Below are positions 1-7,397 of a DNA stretch of 16,682 nt, one piece after another. The DNA is from an uncultured Eubacteriales bacterium (lineage in GTDB: Bacteria > Bacillota > Clostridia > Oscillospirales > CAG-272). Position 1 is the first letter of the stretch. Each line of letters begins with the position of its first letter. The notes beneath the pieces were generated by a model. It saw only the letters and a program-made list of their open reading frames with translations, ran no database searches and had not been told where the DNA came from. The stretch is taken from contig URCP01000064.1 in NCBI GenBank assembly GCA_900546315.1, positions 1-16,682 of the forward strand. The letters are read 5' to 3'. The translations under genes and the position numbers were made by a program.

Positions 1-79
1 CACTGATTTAAGGTTGTTTTCGCAGAAAAAAGCCCATAAATCCAAGCCTTTTTTCTGCGAAAACCCGATTTATTCAGTG
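1..79. repeat. Long palindrome downstream of the DUF4097-like gene
   Basis: Two perfectly complementary 17-base arms, at 16-32 and 48-64, flank a 15-base loop. Each arm has a CTGCG/CGCAG core between an A/T run of six and one of four. Outside them, CACTGA at 1-6 is matched by TCAGTG at 74-79, with imperfect pairing between, so the whole element is about 79 bp and may continue left of the window. It lies 19 bases beyond the stop of the minus-strand gene that ends at 98. It could act as a two-way terminator, since an A run and a T run bracket the loop, but the GC-rich stem normally found just before the T run is nearly absent. A small palindromic repeat or MITE-like element with CACTGA ends is equally possible. 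Confidence 0.6.
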
Positions 80-97
80 TATCCTTAATGATAATTT

Positions 98-1057
98 TCA
101 CTCTCCGGTGTCAGCTGACGTGTCATCCACGGATGTATCGTTCGACGTCGTCGGCTGCATATCCGACGCGAGGACAATGTCGCCCTTGCCGAGAGTTATC
201 TTTAATGAAGCGTCGGTCGGATACTGCGGTGTCTCGTAGTATCCGCCGTGATTTTCGCCGTCGATCTTCACGCTGCCGACTCCGGTGAAGAGATCGAGGT
301 TGAACGCGGACATCCTGTCGCGGCTGCCGAAGCGGAAATCGCCCTCCTCCGTCTCCGCCGTGATTTTGCGAATCTTCGAGGAGATGATCTCGACCGGGCA
401 TTTTCCGGAATCGCTTATGACGAGATTAGAGGCGTCACTGTCGGAGATCGTCACCGATCCGTCAGTCACGCTGAAGTAGAGCCCGGAGCCGGTCGTGACG
501 CCGCTCACGGTTATCGTACCGGTTCCGACCGTGAAATCGTAATCAGTCTTGAACCCGGATGAACCCGCGGCGATATTTCCACTCTCAACCTCACAGGAGA
601 CAATGTTCACCGGGTATTTCTCGGAGAGATAGATATTGACCGTCTTCTCTTTCCCGCGCACGTGGACGTAGTTCACGAGCCCGCGCAGACCCTTGAAATT
701 CATCGCGAACGCGGCGATTCCGTCGATATCCGTGAGATCGGTGCGGTCGCTGACAGTGAGCACGCGGTTCGCGCCGGAGAACTCGTAGAGACCGTCGGCG
801 AAGTTGACAAGCTCGATATACGGCTTATCCGCGCCGCCGATTATGTTTATGTCGGCGGTCCCGACAGAGACCGAGATCTTGCCGATGCTGTCCTCAGAGA
901 AATCATAGGTAAACACGCTGTCGCCATCGTCCGTCGTGTCTGCGACGACCTGTATTCCTTCCCTCACGCCTATTCCCTCGGCTATCCTCATTGTGACAAG
1001 CCCCGCGAGAGCGAGCGCCACCGAGACTATCAGAAATATTATGGATGTCGGTTTCAC
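98..1057 (-). CDS. DUF4097-like membrane-anchored beta-strand repeat protein
   Basis: A 319-residue protein with one N-terminal hydrophobic helix (about residues 6-24), then a long stretch rich in Gly, Ser, Thr, Asp and Val. Short alternating strands of the type seen in DUF4097 / putative adhesin proteins (GTADINIIGG, VESGNIAAGSSG, VGTGTITVSG, GVGSVKIDG) recur through it. The last 20 or so residues are a Thr/Ser/Asp tail. The predicted form is a beta-solenoid held outside the membrane by the N-terminal helix. The start is GTG at 1057-1055, which overlaps the stop of the upstream HAAS gene in GTGA, so translation is probably coupled. DUF4097 proteins commonly follow HAAS/DUF1700 proteins in Firmicutes, often with a PadR regulator; no PadR gene is visible here. 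Exact function is unknown; the family is often linked to envelope sensing. Confidence 0.75.
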   Translation of the reverse strand: MKPTSIIFLIVSVALALAGLVTMRIAEGIGVREGIQVVADTTDDGDSVFTYDFSEDSIGKISVSVGTADINIIGGADKPYIELVNFADGLYEFSGANRVLTVSDRTDLTDIDGIAAFAMNFKGLRGLVNYVHVRGKEKTVNIYLSEKYPVNIVSCEVESGNIAAGSSGFKTDYDFTVGTGTITVSGVTTGSGLYFSVTDGSVTISDSDASNLVISDSGKCPVEIISSKIRKITAETEEGDFRFGSRDRMSAFNLDLFTGVGSVKIDGENHGGYYETPQYPTDASLKITLGKGDIVLASDMQPTTSNDTSVDDTSADTGE

Positions 1058-2055
1058 AGCTTAGCACACTCCCTTCTGAGGAACCTGAACAGCACGCCGA
1101 GCTGTCGGCAGACGTACATGAACAGCCGCCCGACGAGCCGCATCAGCCACGGCAGAAGGCGTATCGCGAAATTATACAGCAGTATCCCAGCGAACATGAC
1201 CGCGCTTCCGACCATGACCCCGAGCCCTATCTCATAGAGCCCGACCGGGAAAGAGCTGAACAGCTTTGTGATACCGTAAACCACCCCGACGAGCGAGGTT
1301 GCGGTACCTCCCGCGACGACTCCGACAAGAGCCACGACCGCCGCCACGATGAGCGCCGCGAGGGCGACCCACATAGCCGCGAACACGGCGAACCCAAGGA
1401 TCGCGAGCGGTATCGTGACCGGAAGGCTGACCGCGAAAAGTATCCAGAACATCCTGCTGTTCGGGGACGGCTCCTCGTCGATATACTCCGGTATCTGCGA
1501 TCTACGCGGCTCGTCCGGAATATCGGTCATCTGTCCATCATTCTCATATCCGTGATCCGCGCGCCGAGCCACCGGCACCGGCGGCACTTCTGAGCGCGGC
1601 GCGGCGTCGATGGACGCGTGGGATGAATGAGCTTTCACCCGTTCCTGCGCCGGGGCGCTTTCACCTTGCGCGCCGGAGCTGTCAGTCTTTTCCGACGACT
1701 CCGGTCTGTCAGACGTGGCGGGAGCGGTGTCAGACGCGCTCTTTTTCGGTTCAATGGTGCCCGCGCCCCCGCCTTCGCTCGCGCCGTTCTGCTCCGTGTC
1801 GTCCTTCACGCGGTCGACAGTCAGCGTGCGCTCGGCGAGGCGGTTCATCTCGTCGTATCTCTCGGAGATCTGTTCGGCGATGTTGTCCGCTATGTGTTCG
1901 ACGTCGGACAGCAGATTGTCCTTTTCCGGATCCTGGACCATGCGGTCGAAGAATCGGTCGAAGCGCTCTATATACGGCTCGATGTCGCTCTCGGCGACGT
2001 CGCGCTCGACAAGAGCCGCCCGCAGTTTCGTGAGAAAATCCTGTTTGTCTGTCAA
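1054..2055 (-). CDS. HAAS-domain (DUF1700-like) membrane protein
   Basis: With a TTG start at 2055 this is a 333-residue protein. The N-terminal 65 or so residues (TDKQDFLTKLRAAL, then DIEPYIERFDRFFD and VEHIADNIAEQISERY) match the HAAS/DUF1700 helical pattern. A hydrophilic, low-complexity linker of roughly 130 residues follows (many Ser, Glu, Pro, Ala). The C-terminal part, from about NSRMFWILF, holds several membrane helices and a basic end (RLFMYVCRQLG, RFLRREC). I prefer TTG over the ATG at 2118 because AGGAGG (2073-2068) lies 12 bases before the TTG and the domain begins exactly there; the ATG has no good ribosome site. The protein is encoded just ahead of, and overlaps, the DUF4097-like gene, its usual partner. 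HAAS proteins are thought to work with PadR-type regulators at the membrane; the role here is inferred. Confidence 0.75.
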   Translation of the reverse strand: MTDKQDFLTKLRAALVERDVAESDIEPYIERFDRFFDRMVQDPEKDNLLSDVEHIADNIAEQISERYDEMNRLAERTLTVDRVKDDTEQNGASEGGGAGTIEPKKSASDTAPATSDRPESSEKTDSSGAQGESAPAQERVKAHSSHASIDAAPRSEVPPVPVARRADHGYENDGQMTDIPDEPRRSQIPEYIDEEPSPNSRMFWILFAVSLPVTIPLAILGFAVFAAMWVALAALIVAAVVALVGVVAGGTATSLVGVVYGITKLFSSFPVGLYEIGLGVMVGSAVMFAGILLYNFAIRLLPWLMRLVGRLFMYVCRQLGVLFRFLRRECAKL

Positions 2056-2113
2056 GGCTTGTCTCAACCTCCTGTCATATGTAAAAAATTCAGAAATATT
2101 TTCGAATAAGGCT

Positions 2114-2142
2114 TTCATTCACGCCGCATTGTGTGTTATAAT
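2114..2142 (+). promoter_or_regulatory. Probable promoter of trmB
   Basis: TATAAT at 2137-2142 is preceded by an extended -10 (TGT). A weak -35, TTCATT, sits at 2114-2119 with a 17-bp spacer. The predicted start near 2149 leaves a leader of about 140 bases before trmB. The leader crosses the opposing promoter at 2169-2197. Confidence 0.55.
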
Positions 2143-2168
2143 AGTATGAGAGTCATGGCGTCAGCAAT

Positions 2169-2197
2169 ATTATACCAGAAATTCATGAAGATTTCAA
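2169..2197 (-). promoter_or_regulatory. Promoter of the HAAS/DUF4097 operon
   Basis: Read on the minus strand, TTGAAA (2197-2192) is followed after 17 bp by TATAAT (2174-2169), with an extended -10 TGG just before it. It matches the sigma-A consensus well. The predicted start of transcription near 2162 lies about 107 bases before the chosen TTG start, and the transcript runs through the opposing trmB promoter. Confidence 0.75.
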
Positions 2198-2289
2198 TAC
2201 CCCCGGGAAAGATTTGTCACATAAAAATACTTTACCGCGGCGGAACAGCCATGTGTCACTATATTTATATACCGCGAGGATATACCACA

Positions 2290-2994
2290 ATGCGAATGAG
2301 AAAAAAGAAACACGGCGCGGAGCGGATAGAGGCTTGCTCCGAGCTCCTTATAAAGACACTCCCCGTAACACGCGACGGCGCGGCGGCGGATTTCGGACGC
2401 GGCGGCGAGCTGCGGCTCGAGATAGGCTGCGGCAAGGGCGCCTTCATACGCGGAACCGCCGTGAAGGAGCCGGATGTCAACTTCATAGCTCTCGAGCGCT
2501 GCTCCGACGTCGCGATGATCGCGATGGAAAAATGCAAGGCGGCGGAGATCCCGAACGTCAGGTTCATGATAGGCGACGTCGCGAAACTCGCAGAAAACTT
2601 CACGGACGGCTCGATCGACCGCATATACCTGAACTTCTCCGACCCGTGGCCGAAAGCCGGTCACGCGAAGCGCAGGCTCACCTACCGCTCCTTCCTCTCG
2701 GAGTACAGAAGACTCCTGAAGCCGGGCGGAGCCATCTTCTTCAAGACCGACAACCGAGGACTGTTCGACTTCTCGCTCGAGGAGTTCCGCGAGTGCGGCT
2801 GGCGGCTTGAGGACATAACCTACGACCTTCATAACAGCGAATACAACGCGGATAACGTCATGACCGAGTACGAGAAGAACTTCTCAGAGCGCGGATTCAC
2901 GATAAACCGCGTAGAGGCGTACGCCGACCCGCTGCCCGAAAAGGCTCCGGAAACGGATATCCCCGACGACCACTCCGGAACGCCTTCTGATTAA
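2290..2994 (+). CDS. trmB: tRNA (guanine-N7-)-methyltransferase TrmB
   Basis: TrmB uses S-adenosylmethionine to methylate N7 of G46 in the variable loop of tRNAs. This 234-residue protein carries the SAM-binding EIGCGKG (residues 44-50), the ALER acidic site at the end of the second strand (66-70), GDV around residue 97, the family signature NFSDPWPK (115-122) followed by KRRLTY, FKTDN (151-155), and the conserved C-terminal TEYEKNF (192-198). These match bacterial TrmB closely in order and spacing. The frame is open back to 2131, but the ATG at 2290 gives the normal MRMRKKK N-terminus and has GAGGAT about 9 bases upstream, so it is preferred. The last 20 or so residues are an acidic, Pro-rich extension. 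There is no convincing terminator in the 78 bases after it. Confidence 0.95.
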   Translation: MRMRKKKHGAERIEACSELLIKTLPVTRDGAAADFGRGGELRLEIGCGKGAFIRGTAVKEPDVNFIALERCSDVAMIAMEKCKAAEIPNVRFMIGDVAKLAENFTDGSIDRIYLNFSDPWPKAGHAKRRLTYRSFLSEYRRLLKPGGAIFFKTDNRGLFDFSLEEFRECGWRLEDITYDLHNSEYNADNVMTEYEKNFSERGFTINRVEAYADPLPEKAPETDIPDDHSGTPSD

Positions 2995-3051
2995 AAGACG
3001 CGCGCGGCATATTTTTTGTTCCATAAAAACGAATAATTCATCGAAAGTAGT

Positions 3052-3068
3052 ACGAAAGGTATAGTCAT
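3052..3068 (+). promoter_or_regulatory. Translation-start leader motif, copy 1
   Basis: ACGAAAGGTATAGTCAT places AAAGGT 12 bases before the ATG at 3073. The same 17 bases, with one change, recur at 8716-8732 at the same distance from a start codon. Confidence 0.55.
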
Positions 3069-3072
3069 CGAA

Positions 3073-4545
3073 ATGTCAAAGCATCATCTGGTCCTGCCCC
3101 TGCTCGCCGCGGCGCTCATATCTCTGGAGTCCTGCGGATTCATCGTGATAAATAATCCCAAGACCGACGAAACCTCCGCAATGGTGACGTCCGCGCCCGA
3201 CACGTCCGCTGCGGATACAACCTCGTCCGGGGTATCCTCTGACGAAACAACGTCGGAGCCCGCCGACCCGCGTGCCGACGCCGACGAAAAACTGACGTCG
3301 CTCCACAAGAAGAGCTTCGCCGGCGCGGGCTTCATAATAGCCTCCGCGGATGGCGGAAAGACAATCCCGACCGACATCGACGACGAGGTCTCCGCTGCGA
3401 GACTCGTCTCCTACCGCGCGGTCGAGAGCAAGTACACGACGAAGATCATCCCGATATCCTACACGGCGGACGAGCTTTATGAAGCCGCGAGGAACGCCGT
3501 CAGCTCCGGAGACTATCTCGCCGATCTTCTGATAATTCCCGCCGACAGGCTCGGGCAGTTCATGAACGGGAAGCTGCTCGCGAACATGAACAGTCTGCCG
3601 TTCACCGACTACACGGGCTCATGCTACAATGATTCGGTCACGTCGTCCGCGATGTTCGGCAGCAAGCTCCTCGCCGTGTCCGGCGCGGCGAACCTCGATT
3701 TCGACAAGCTTTCCTGTGTATTTTTCGACAAGGGGCTCGTGGATGAAGATATCTACACACTGGTAAAGAACGGCGATTGGACGTGGGACAAATACCGCGA
3801 GATCGCGAAGGAGGCGTCCGGCGGGAATGTCTACGGTCACGGCTCGGTGCTGTCCGACCGCGATTATATCGATGCCGCCGCGTTGTCGATGGGCATAAAA
3901 TATGTCTCGAACCCGTCCGGCGAGTCCCCGACGGTCGATTATATGTCAACCGACCGCGGCAAGCGGCTCGCCGGAGGGATAGTCGAGACACTTTACGGTC
4001 TCTTCTACACCGACTCGTCGCAGCTGTCCGCGGGAGCCGACGCGTCTGACGCGTTTTCGGACGGCAGGCTCGCCGTCATGACCGGAAGGCTCTCGATGAT
4101 ACACGACCTCGCCGATATCTCGACCGACTGGGGGCTCGCTCCCATGCCGAAATATGATAAGAGCCAGAAGGAGTACATCTCCCCTCTCAAGTCCGACGCG
4201 CCGGTCTTCTCAGCGCTTGTTAACACGACCGATTTCGGAAACTCCGGACTGATACTCGAGGCGCTGAATGTCTCGACTGAAGGATATCTCTCCGACATAT
4301 ATCTCTCCGACCGCGTGAACTATATGCTCCGGGACGACGGATCGATAGGGTCGCTTGAGACGATCCTTTCCACAGCGTCGCTCGATTTCCCGCATATGTT
4401 CGCGTCCGGCTTCAGCACGCTCGACAGCGCGACCTATGGCGCCGTATACAACGGCGTCACGACGAGAAACAGCATAGACGCGCTGTACAGGAACTATCAG
4501 CCCGCCGCCGACCGGGAGATGGCGAAGGTAAGGACAGACAGATGA
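3073..4545 (+). CDS. Extracellular solute-binding-type lipoprotein
   Basis: A 490-residue protein with a lipoprotein signal peptide: a hydrophobic stretch at residues 6-18, then LESC with the lipidated Cys at 21. A Thr/Ser/Asp/Glu-rich linker (about 31-75) is typical of surface lipoproteins. The rest resembles family-1 extracellular solute-binding proteins: ADLLIIPADRLGQFMNGKLLANMNSLPF (in parts), the WTWDKYREIAKEA segment at 236-248 typical of carbohydrate-binding members, and AFSDGRLAVMTGR later. Such proteins bind sugars or oligosaccharides outside the cell and pass them to an ABC transporter. No permease gene is adjacent, so its transporter must lie elsewhere or it serves another purpose. 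The start is set by AAAGGT 12 bases upstream. The stop overlaps the next gene by 4 bases (ATGA). Ligand unknown. Confidence 0.75.
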   Translation: MSKHHLVLPLLAAALISLESCGFIVINNPKTDETSAMVTSAPDTSAADTTSSGVSSDETTSEPADPRADADEKLTSLHKKSFAGAGFIIASADGGKTIPTDIDDEVSAARLVSYRAVESKYTTKIIPISYTADELYEAARNAVSSGDYLADLLIIPADRLGQFMNGKLLANMNSLPFTDYTGSCYNDSVTSSAMFGSKLLAVSGAANLDFDKLSCVFFDKGLVDEDIYTLVKNGDWTWDKYREIAKEASGGNVYGHGSVLSDRDYIDAAALSMGIKYVSNPSGESPTVDYMSTDRGKRLAGGIVETLYGLFYTDSSQLSAGADASDAFSDGRLAVMTGRLSMIHDLADISTDWGLAPMPKYDKSQKEYISPLKSDAPVFSALVNTTDFGNSGLILEALNVSTEGYLSDIYLSDRVNYMLRDDGSIGSLETILSTASLDFPHMFASGFSTLDSATYGAVYNGVTTRNSIDALYRNYQPAADREMAKVRTDR

Positions 4546-5339
4546 AGCTCTCAGGGAAATCGAGAATGTACGCCGGTTCGATAGAGCTCGACCGCGAGGC
4601 GCTCGCGAACACTCCCCTGCCGCCGGACGGGAGGTATATAAAAGACCTTCCGGTCGTGAAGCGCCTCACGCGGCTCGAGCTTAAGACACCCGTGACATTT
4701 TTCTGTGGTGAGAACGGCGCGGGAAAATCGACGCTCATTGAGGCGATCGCGGTCGCCTGCGGGTTCAATCCTGAGGGAGGGTCAAGGAACATGGATTTCT
4801 CGACAAGACAGTCCGTCTCGCCGCTCGCGGCGTTCCTTCACATCTCGCACGGGCTGAAGCGTCCGAAAGACGGATATTTCCTGCGCGCCGAGAGCTTTTA
4901 CAATGTCGCGACCGAGATAGAGACGCTTGACGCTGAACCCGCCGCCGCGCCGAAACTGATAGAGTCCTACGGCGGCGTAAGCCTTCACGAGATGTCGCAC
5001 GGCGAGTCCTTTTTCGCGCTGATGAAGAACCGCTTTTTCGGGAAAGGACTCTATATACTCGACGAGCCGGAGGCTGCGCTGTCGCCGTCAAGGGTCATGG
5101 CGATGCTCATAATTATCGACGAGCTCGTGAGGGACGAGTCACAGTTCATCATCTCGACGCACTCCCCGATCCTGCTCTCCTGCCGTGATTCGACTGTTTT
5201 CGAACTGCGCGACGACGGCATCTTTGAGACGCCATATAAGGAGACCATGACCTTCAGAACGATGAAAAACTTCCTCGACGCGCCGGAGAGGACACTGAAA
5301 TACCTTCTTTCGGATGAGGAATCCGACCGGAATATATAG
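4542..5339 (+). CDS. Small ABC-type AAA ATPase (COG3910-like)
   Basis: A soluble 265-residue single-domain ATPase of the ABC/SMC-like fold. It has Walker A GENGAGKST (56-64), a signature-like MSHGES (151-156) in place of LSGGQ, Walker B LYILDEPE with D174 and E175, and the H-loop STHSP with H207. The N-terminal part (IELDREALANTPLP, then LPVVKRLTRLEL) is typical of the predicted-ATPase group COG3910. It has no membrane segment, and members of this group are not transporter ATPases in the usual sense; their role is poorly defined. Translation is probably coupled to the upstream lipoprotein by the ATGA overlap; AAGGA lies about 8-10 bases ahead of the start. A terminator follows 22 bases after the stop. 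It is unlikely to be the missing energy subunit for the solute-binding protein, but this cannot be excluded. Confidence 0.85.
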   Translation: MKLSGKSRMYAGSIELDREALANTPLPPDGRYIKDLPVVKRLTRLELKTPVTFFCGENGAGKSTLIEAIAVACGFNPEGGSRNMDFSTRQSVSPLAAFLHISHGLKRPKDGYFLRAESFYNVATEIETLDAEPAAAPKLIESYGGVSLHEMSHGESFFALMKNRFFGKGLYILDEPEAALSPSRVMAMLIIIDELVRDESQFIISTHSPILLSCRDSTVFELRDDGIFETPYKETMTFRTMKNFLDAPERTLKYLLSDEESDRNI

Positions 5340-5360
5340 AAAAGTTTATATTTTCGAATG

Positions 5361-5397
5361 CCCAGCGGAGTATTTTCCGCTGAGCGTTCTTTTTCTG
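5361..5397 (+). terminator. Rho-independent terminator after the ATPase gene
   Basis: CAGCGGA (5364-5370) pairs with TCCGCTG (5377-5383) around a 6-base loop, extended by a GC/GC pair beyond a one-base mismatch. It is followed by GTTCTTTTTCT. It closes the unit ending at 5339. Confidence 0.85.
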
Positions 5398-5473
5398 TCC
5401 GGAAAATTTATAAATACGCACCGCAAACTCAGTCCGGATTATGATATCCGACCAACCGGAAAAACGTTTCGCC

Positions 5474-5488
5474 ATACAGTACTTGTAT
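5474..5488. promoter_or_regulatory. Small palindrome upstream of the redox operon, possible operator
   Basis: ATACA-GTACT-TGTAT is an inverted repeat with 5-base arms, about 60 bases before the -35 of the operon. A second small inverted repeat, CGGAT-TATGAT-ATCCG, is at 5435-5450. Both could be binding sites for a regulator, but short palindromes also occur by chance. No regulator gene is next to it. Confidence 0.25.
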
Positions 5489-5546
5489 AATATTAATTCC
5501 GTGATCTTTTTGTCATATATGCACAGATAATTTCTTGCTTATACTC

Positions 5547-5575
5547 TTGACTGCGGGGCAGCAGCATGGTATAAT
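5547..5575 (+). promoter_or_regulatory. Promoter of the five-gene redox operon
   Basis: TTGACT (5547-5552), a 17-bp spacer, and TATAAT (5570-5575) with TGG just before it. The predicted start near 5582 gives a short leader with GGAGG ahead of the first gene. It is one of the strongest promoter matches in the window. Confidence 0.85.
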
Positions 5576-5606
5576 GTAGACACCACAATAAATCAGGAGG
5601 ACAGCC

Positions 5607-6602
5607 ATGAAAGCGGTATTCATGACCGGTGACGAAAAAAATCTCGCCGGTGTCTACAAAACGGTGCGCGAAAAGCTCACCGCCGAACTCGACTTCATTT
5701 CCCCAATAACGAGCGCGGCTCAGCTTGAGGAGAGAAAAGAAGAACTGCGTGACGTCGGAGTCATATTCTCGACATGGGGAATGCTCAGCCTTGACGAGGA
5801 GACGATACGGAAATATTTCGTGAATCTGAGGGCGGTATTCTACGCCGCCGGGTCGGTTCAGTATTTCGCGAGACCGTTCCTTTCCCGCGGTGTCAGGGTC
5901 TTCTCGGCGTGGGCGGCGAACGCGGTGCCGGTCGTCGAGTTCACCATTGCCGAGATCATCCTCGCGAACAAGGGATATTATCAGAGGCTTAGACGGAACT
6001 CCGACCCGGAATGGTCAAACCGCTCGTCCGGCGGATACTTCACCGGAAACTTCGGCAACAAGGTCGGGCTCATCGGCGTCGGAATGATAGGCTCGATGGT
6101 CGCGGAAAGACTGAAAGACTACCGGCTCGAGGTCCTCGCCTACGACCCGTTCCTTCCGGTCGAAAAGGCGGAGCGACTCGGAGTGACGATGGCACCGCTG
6201 AAAACGATATTCTCGGAATGCACCGTCATCTCGAACCACCTCGCGAACAATCCTCAGACGGTCGGTATGCTGAACGGCGAGCTCTTCGACTTGATGCGCC
6301 CGAACGCCGCGTTCATAAACACCGGCAGAGGCGCTCAGGTCGTCGAAAAGGATCTCATAAAGGCACTGAAGGACGAGCCCGCGCGCGTAGCTCTGCTCGA
6401 CGTCACATACCCTGAGCCGCCGTCGCCGGACAGCGAGCTGAGACGGCTTGACAATGTCTTCCTTACCCCGCACATAGCCGGTTCACTCGGGGAGGAAACC
6501 GCGCGGATGGGAGAGTATATGTACGAGGAGTTCGGAAGATACATGAGGGGCGAGCCCGCGAAGTGGGAAGTCACTATGAATATGCTTGAGACGATGGCGT
6601 GA
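5607..6602 (+). CDS. D-isomer-specific 2-hydroxyacid dehydrogenase
   Basis: A 331-residue NAD(P)-dependent dehydrogenase of the D-2-hydroxyacid family, which interconverts 2-oxo acids and D-2-hydroxy acids. The nucleotide-binding motif is GVGMIG (157-162) followed by the acidic end of the second strand at YDP (179-181). The catalytic set is complete: R241 in NTGRG, E270 in DVTYPEPP and H289 in TPHIAGS. The N-terminal substrate domain (1-110) is less conserved, so the exact acid cannot be read. A glycerate, hydroxypyruvate or sugar-acid-derived substrate is plausible. It is the first gene of the operon; AGGAGG lies 7 bases before the ATG. The stop is 9 bases before the next start, and that gene's ribosome site (GAGGTGAT) overlaps this stop. 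Confidence 0.88.
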   Translation: MKAVFMTGDEKNLAGVYKTVREKLTAELDFISPITSAAQLEERKEELRDVGVIFSTWGMLSLDEETIRKYFVNLRAVFYAAGSVQYFARPFLSRGVRVFSAWAANAVPVVEFTIAEIILANKGYYQRLRRNSDPEWSNRSSGGYFTGNFGNKVGLIGVGMIGSMVAERLKDYRLEVLAYDPFLPVEKAERLGVTMAPLKTIFSECTVISNHLANNPQTVGMLNGELFDLMRPNAAFINTGRGAQVVEKDLIKALKDEPARVALLDVTYPEPPSPDSELRRLDNVFLTPHIAGSLGEETARMGEYMYEEFGRYMRGEPAKWEVTMNMLETMA

Positions 6603-6611
6603 GGTGATATC

Positions 6612-7397
6612 ATGAATAATTTCAAGACAGGTCTCGTCTCGGTCACCTTCCGTCAGAAGAGCATATATGAAATACTCCGTATGTGCCGCGAGAACCATCT
6701 CGACGCGATTGAGATCGGCTCGGACGTCCACGCGCCGAGGGACGATATAGCAAACTGCGAGGCTATCCGTGCGGCGGCGGAAAAAGAGGGCGTGCGCGTC
6801 ATCTCCTACGGAACATACTACAAACTTGGAGAACAGCCCGACCCGGAGAAGACCTTCGGTGAATATGTGGGAGCCGCAAAAGCTCTCGGCGCGCCGAACC
6901 TCCGCGTCTGGGCAGGAACAAAGGGAAGCGGCTCCGTAAGTGAAACAGAGAGAGCCACCCTGACGCGTGAAGCGTCGCTGTGTGCCGATATCGCGGCAGA
7001 ATCCGGGATGACCATCAGCTTCGAGTTTCACGGCGGAACGCTCACCGACGACCCGGACTCGGCTCTCAGGCTCATGCGTGAGCTTGACAGGGAAAACGCG
7101 TATCTCTACTGGCAGCCGAATCAGTACCGGGACATAGAATTCAATGTCATGTCGCTTGAAAAAGTCCTGAAATACGTCTCGACCGTACACGTCTTCGCGT
7201 GGGACGCCCGGAGCGGGAACTGTATCAGATACCCGCTCGCCGACCATGCCGACGCATGGAAAAGATACCTCGATATTCTCGCGTCGGACAACCGTGAGCA
7301 TGCGCTTCTGCTCGAGTTCGTGAAAGACGACTCGGACGCGGACTTTGTCTCGGACGCGAAGACCCTCAACGAATGGAGAAAAAGATATGCCTTTTGA
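6612..7397 (+). CDS. Sugar phosphate isomerase/epimerase-like TIM-barrel protein
   Basis: A 261-residue protein of the xylose-isomerase-like / AP-endonuclease-2 TIM-barrel superfamily. The likely metal ligands are at the usual strand ends: E34 (DAIEIG), E138 (SFEFHGG), H193 (VHVFAW) and E235 (LLLEFV); the WQPN segment at 167-170 follows the middle strands. Members isomerise or epimerise sugars or keto sugars, and relatives also form subunits of bacterial C-glycoside-cleaving enzymes, so the reaction cannot be fixed from sequence. There is no signal peptide, so it is cytoplasmic. GAGGTGAT lies 5 bases before the ATG. The 3' end overlaps the next gene by 11 bases. Confidence 0.82.
   Translation: MNNFKTGLVSVTFRQKSIYEILRMCRENHLDAIEIGSDVHAPRDDIANCEAIRAAAEKEGVRVISYGTYYKLGEQPDPEKTFGEYVGAAKALGAPNLRVWAGTKGSGSVSETERATLTREASLCADIAAESGMTISFEFHGGTLTDDPDSALRLMRELDRENAYLYWQPNQYRDIEFNVMSLEKVLKYVSTVHVFAWDARSGNCIRYPLADHADAWKRYLDILASDNREHALLLEFVKDDSDADFVSDAKTLNEWRKRYAF

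Noticed and set aside
2131..2289. N-terminal extension of TrmB by 53 codons
   Set aside because: It would begin inside the predicted -10 region, so the transcript would lack that start. The extension has no family similarity.
2995..3072. Possible terminator or promoter between trmB and the lipoprotein gene
   Set aside because: A T-run at 3012-3017 follows GC-rich sequence but no good stem can be drawn, and no -10/-35 pair with proper spacing was found. The lipoprotein may be read from the trmB promoter.
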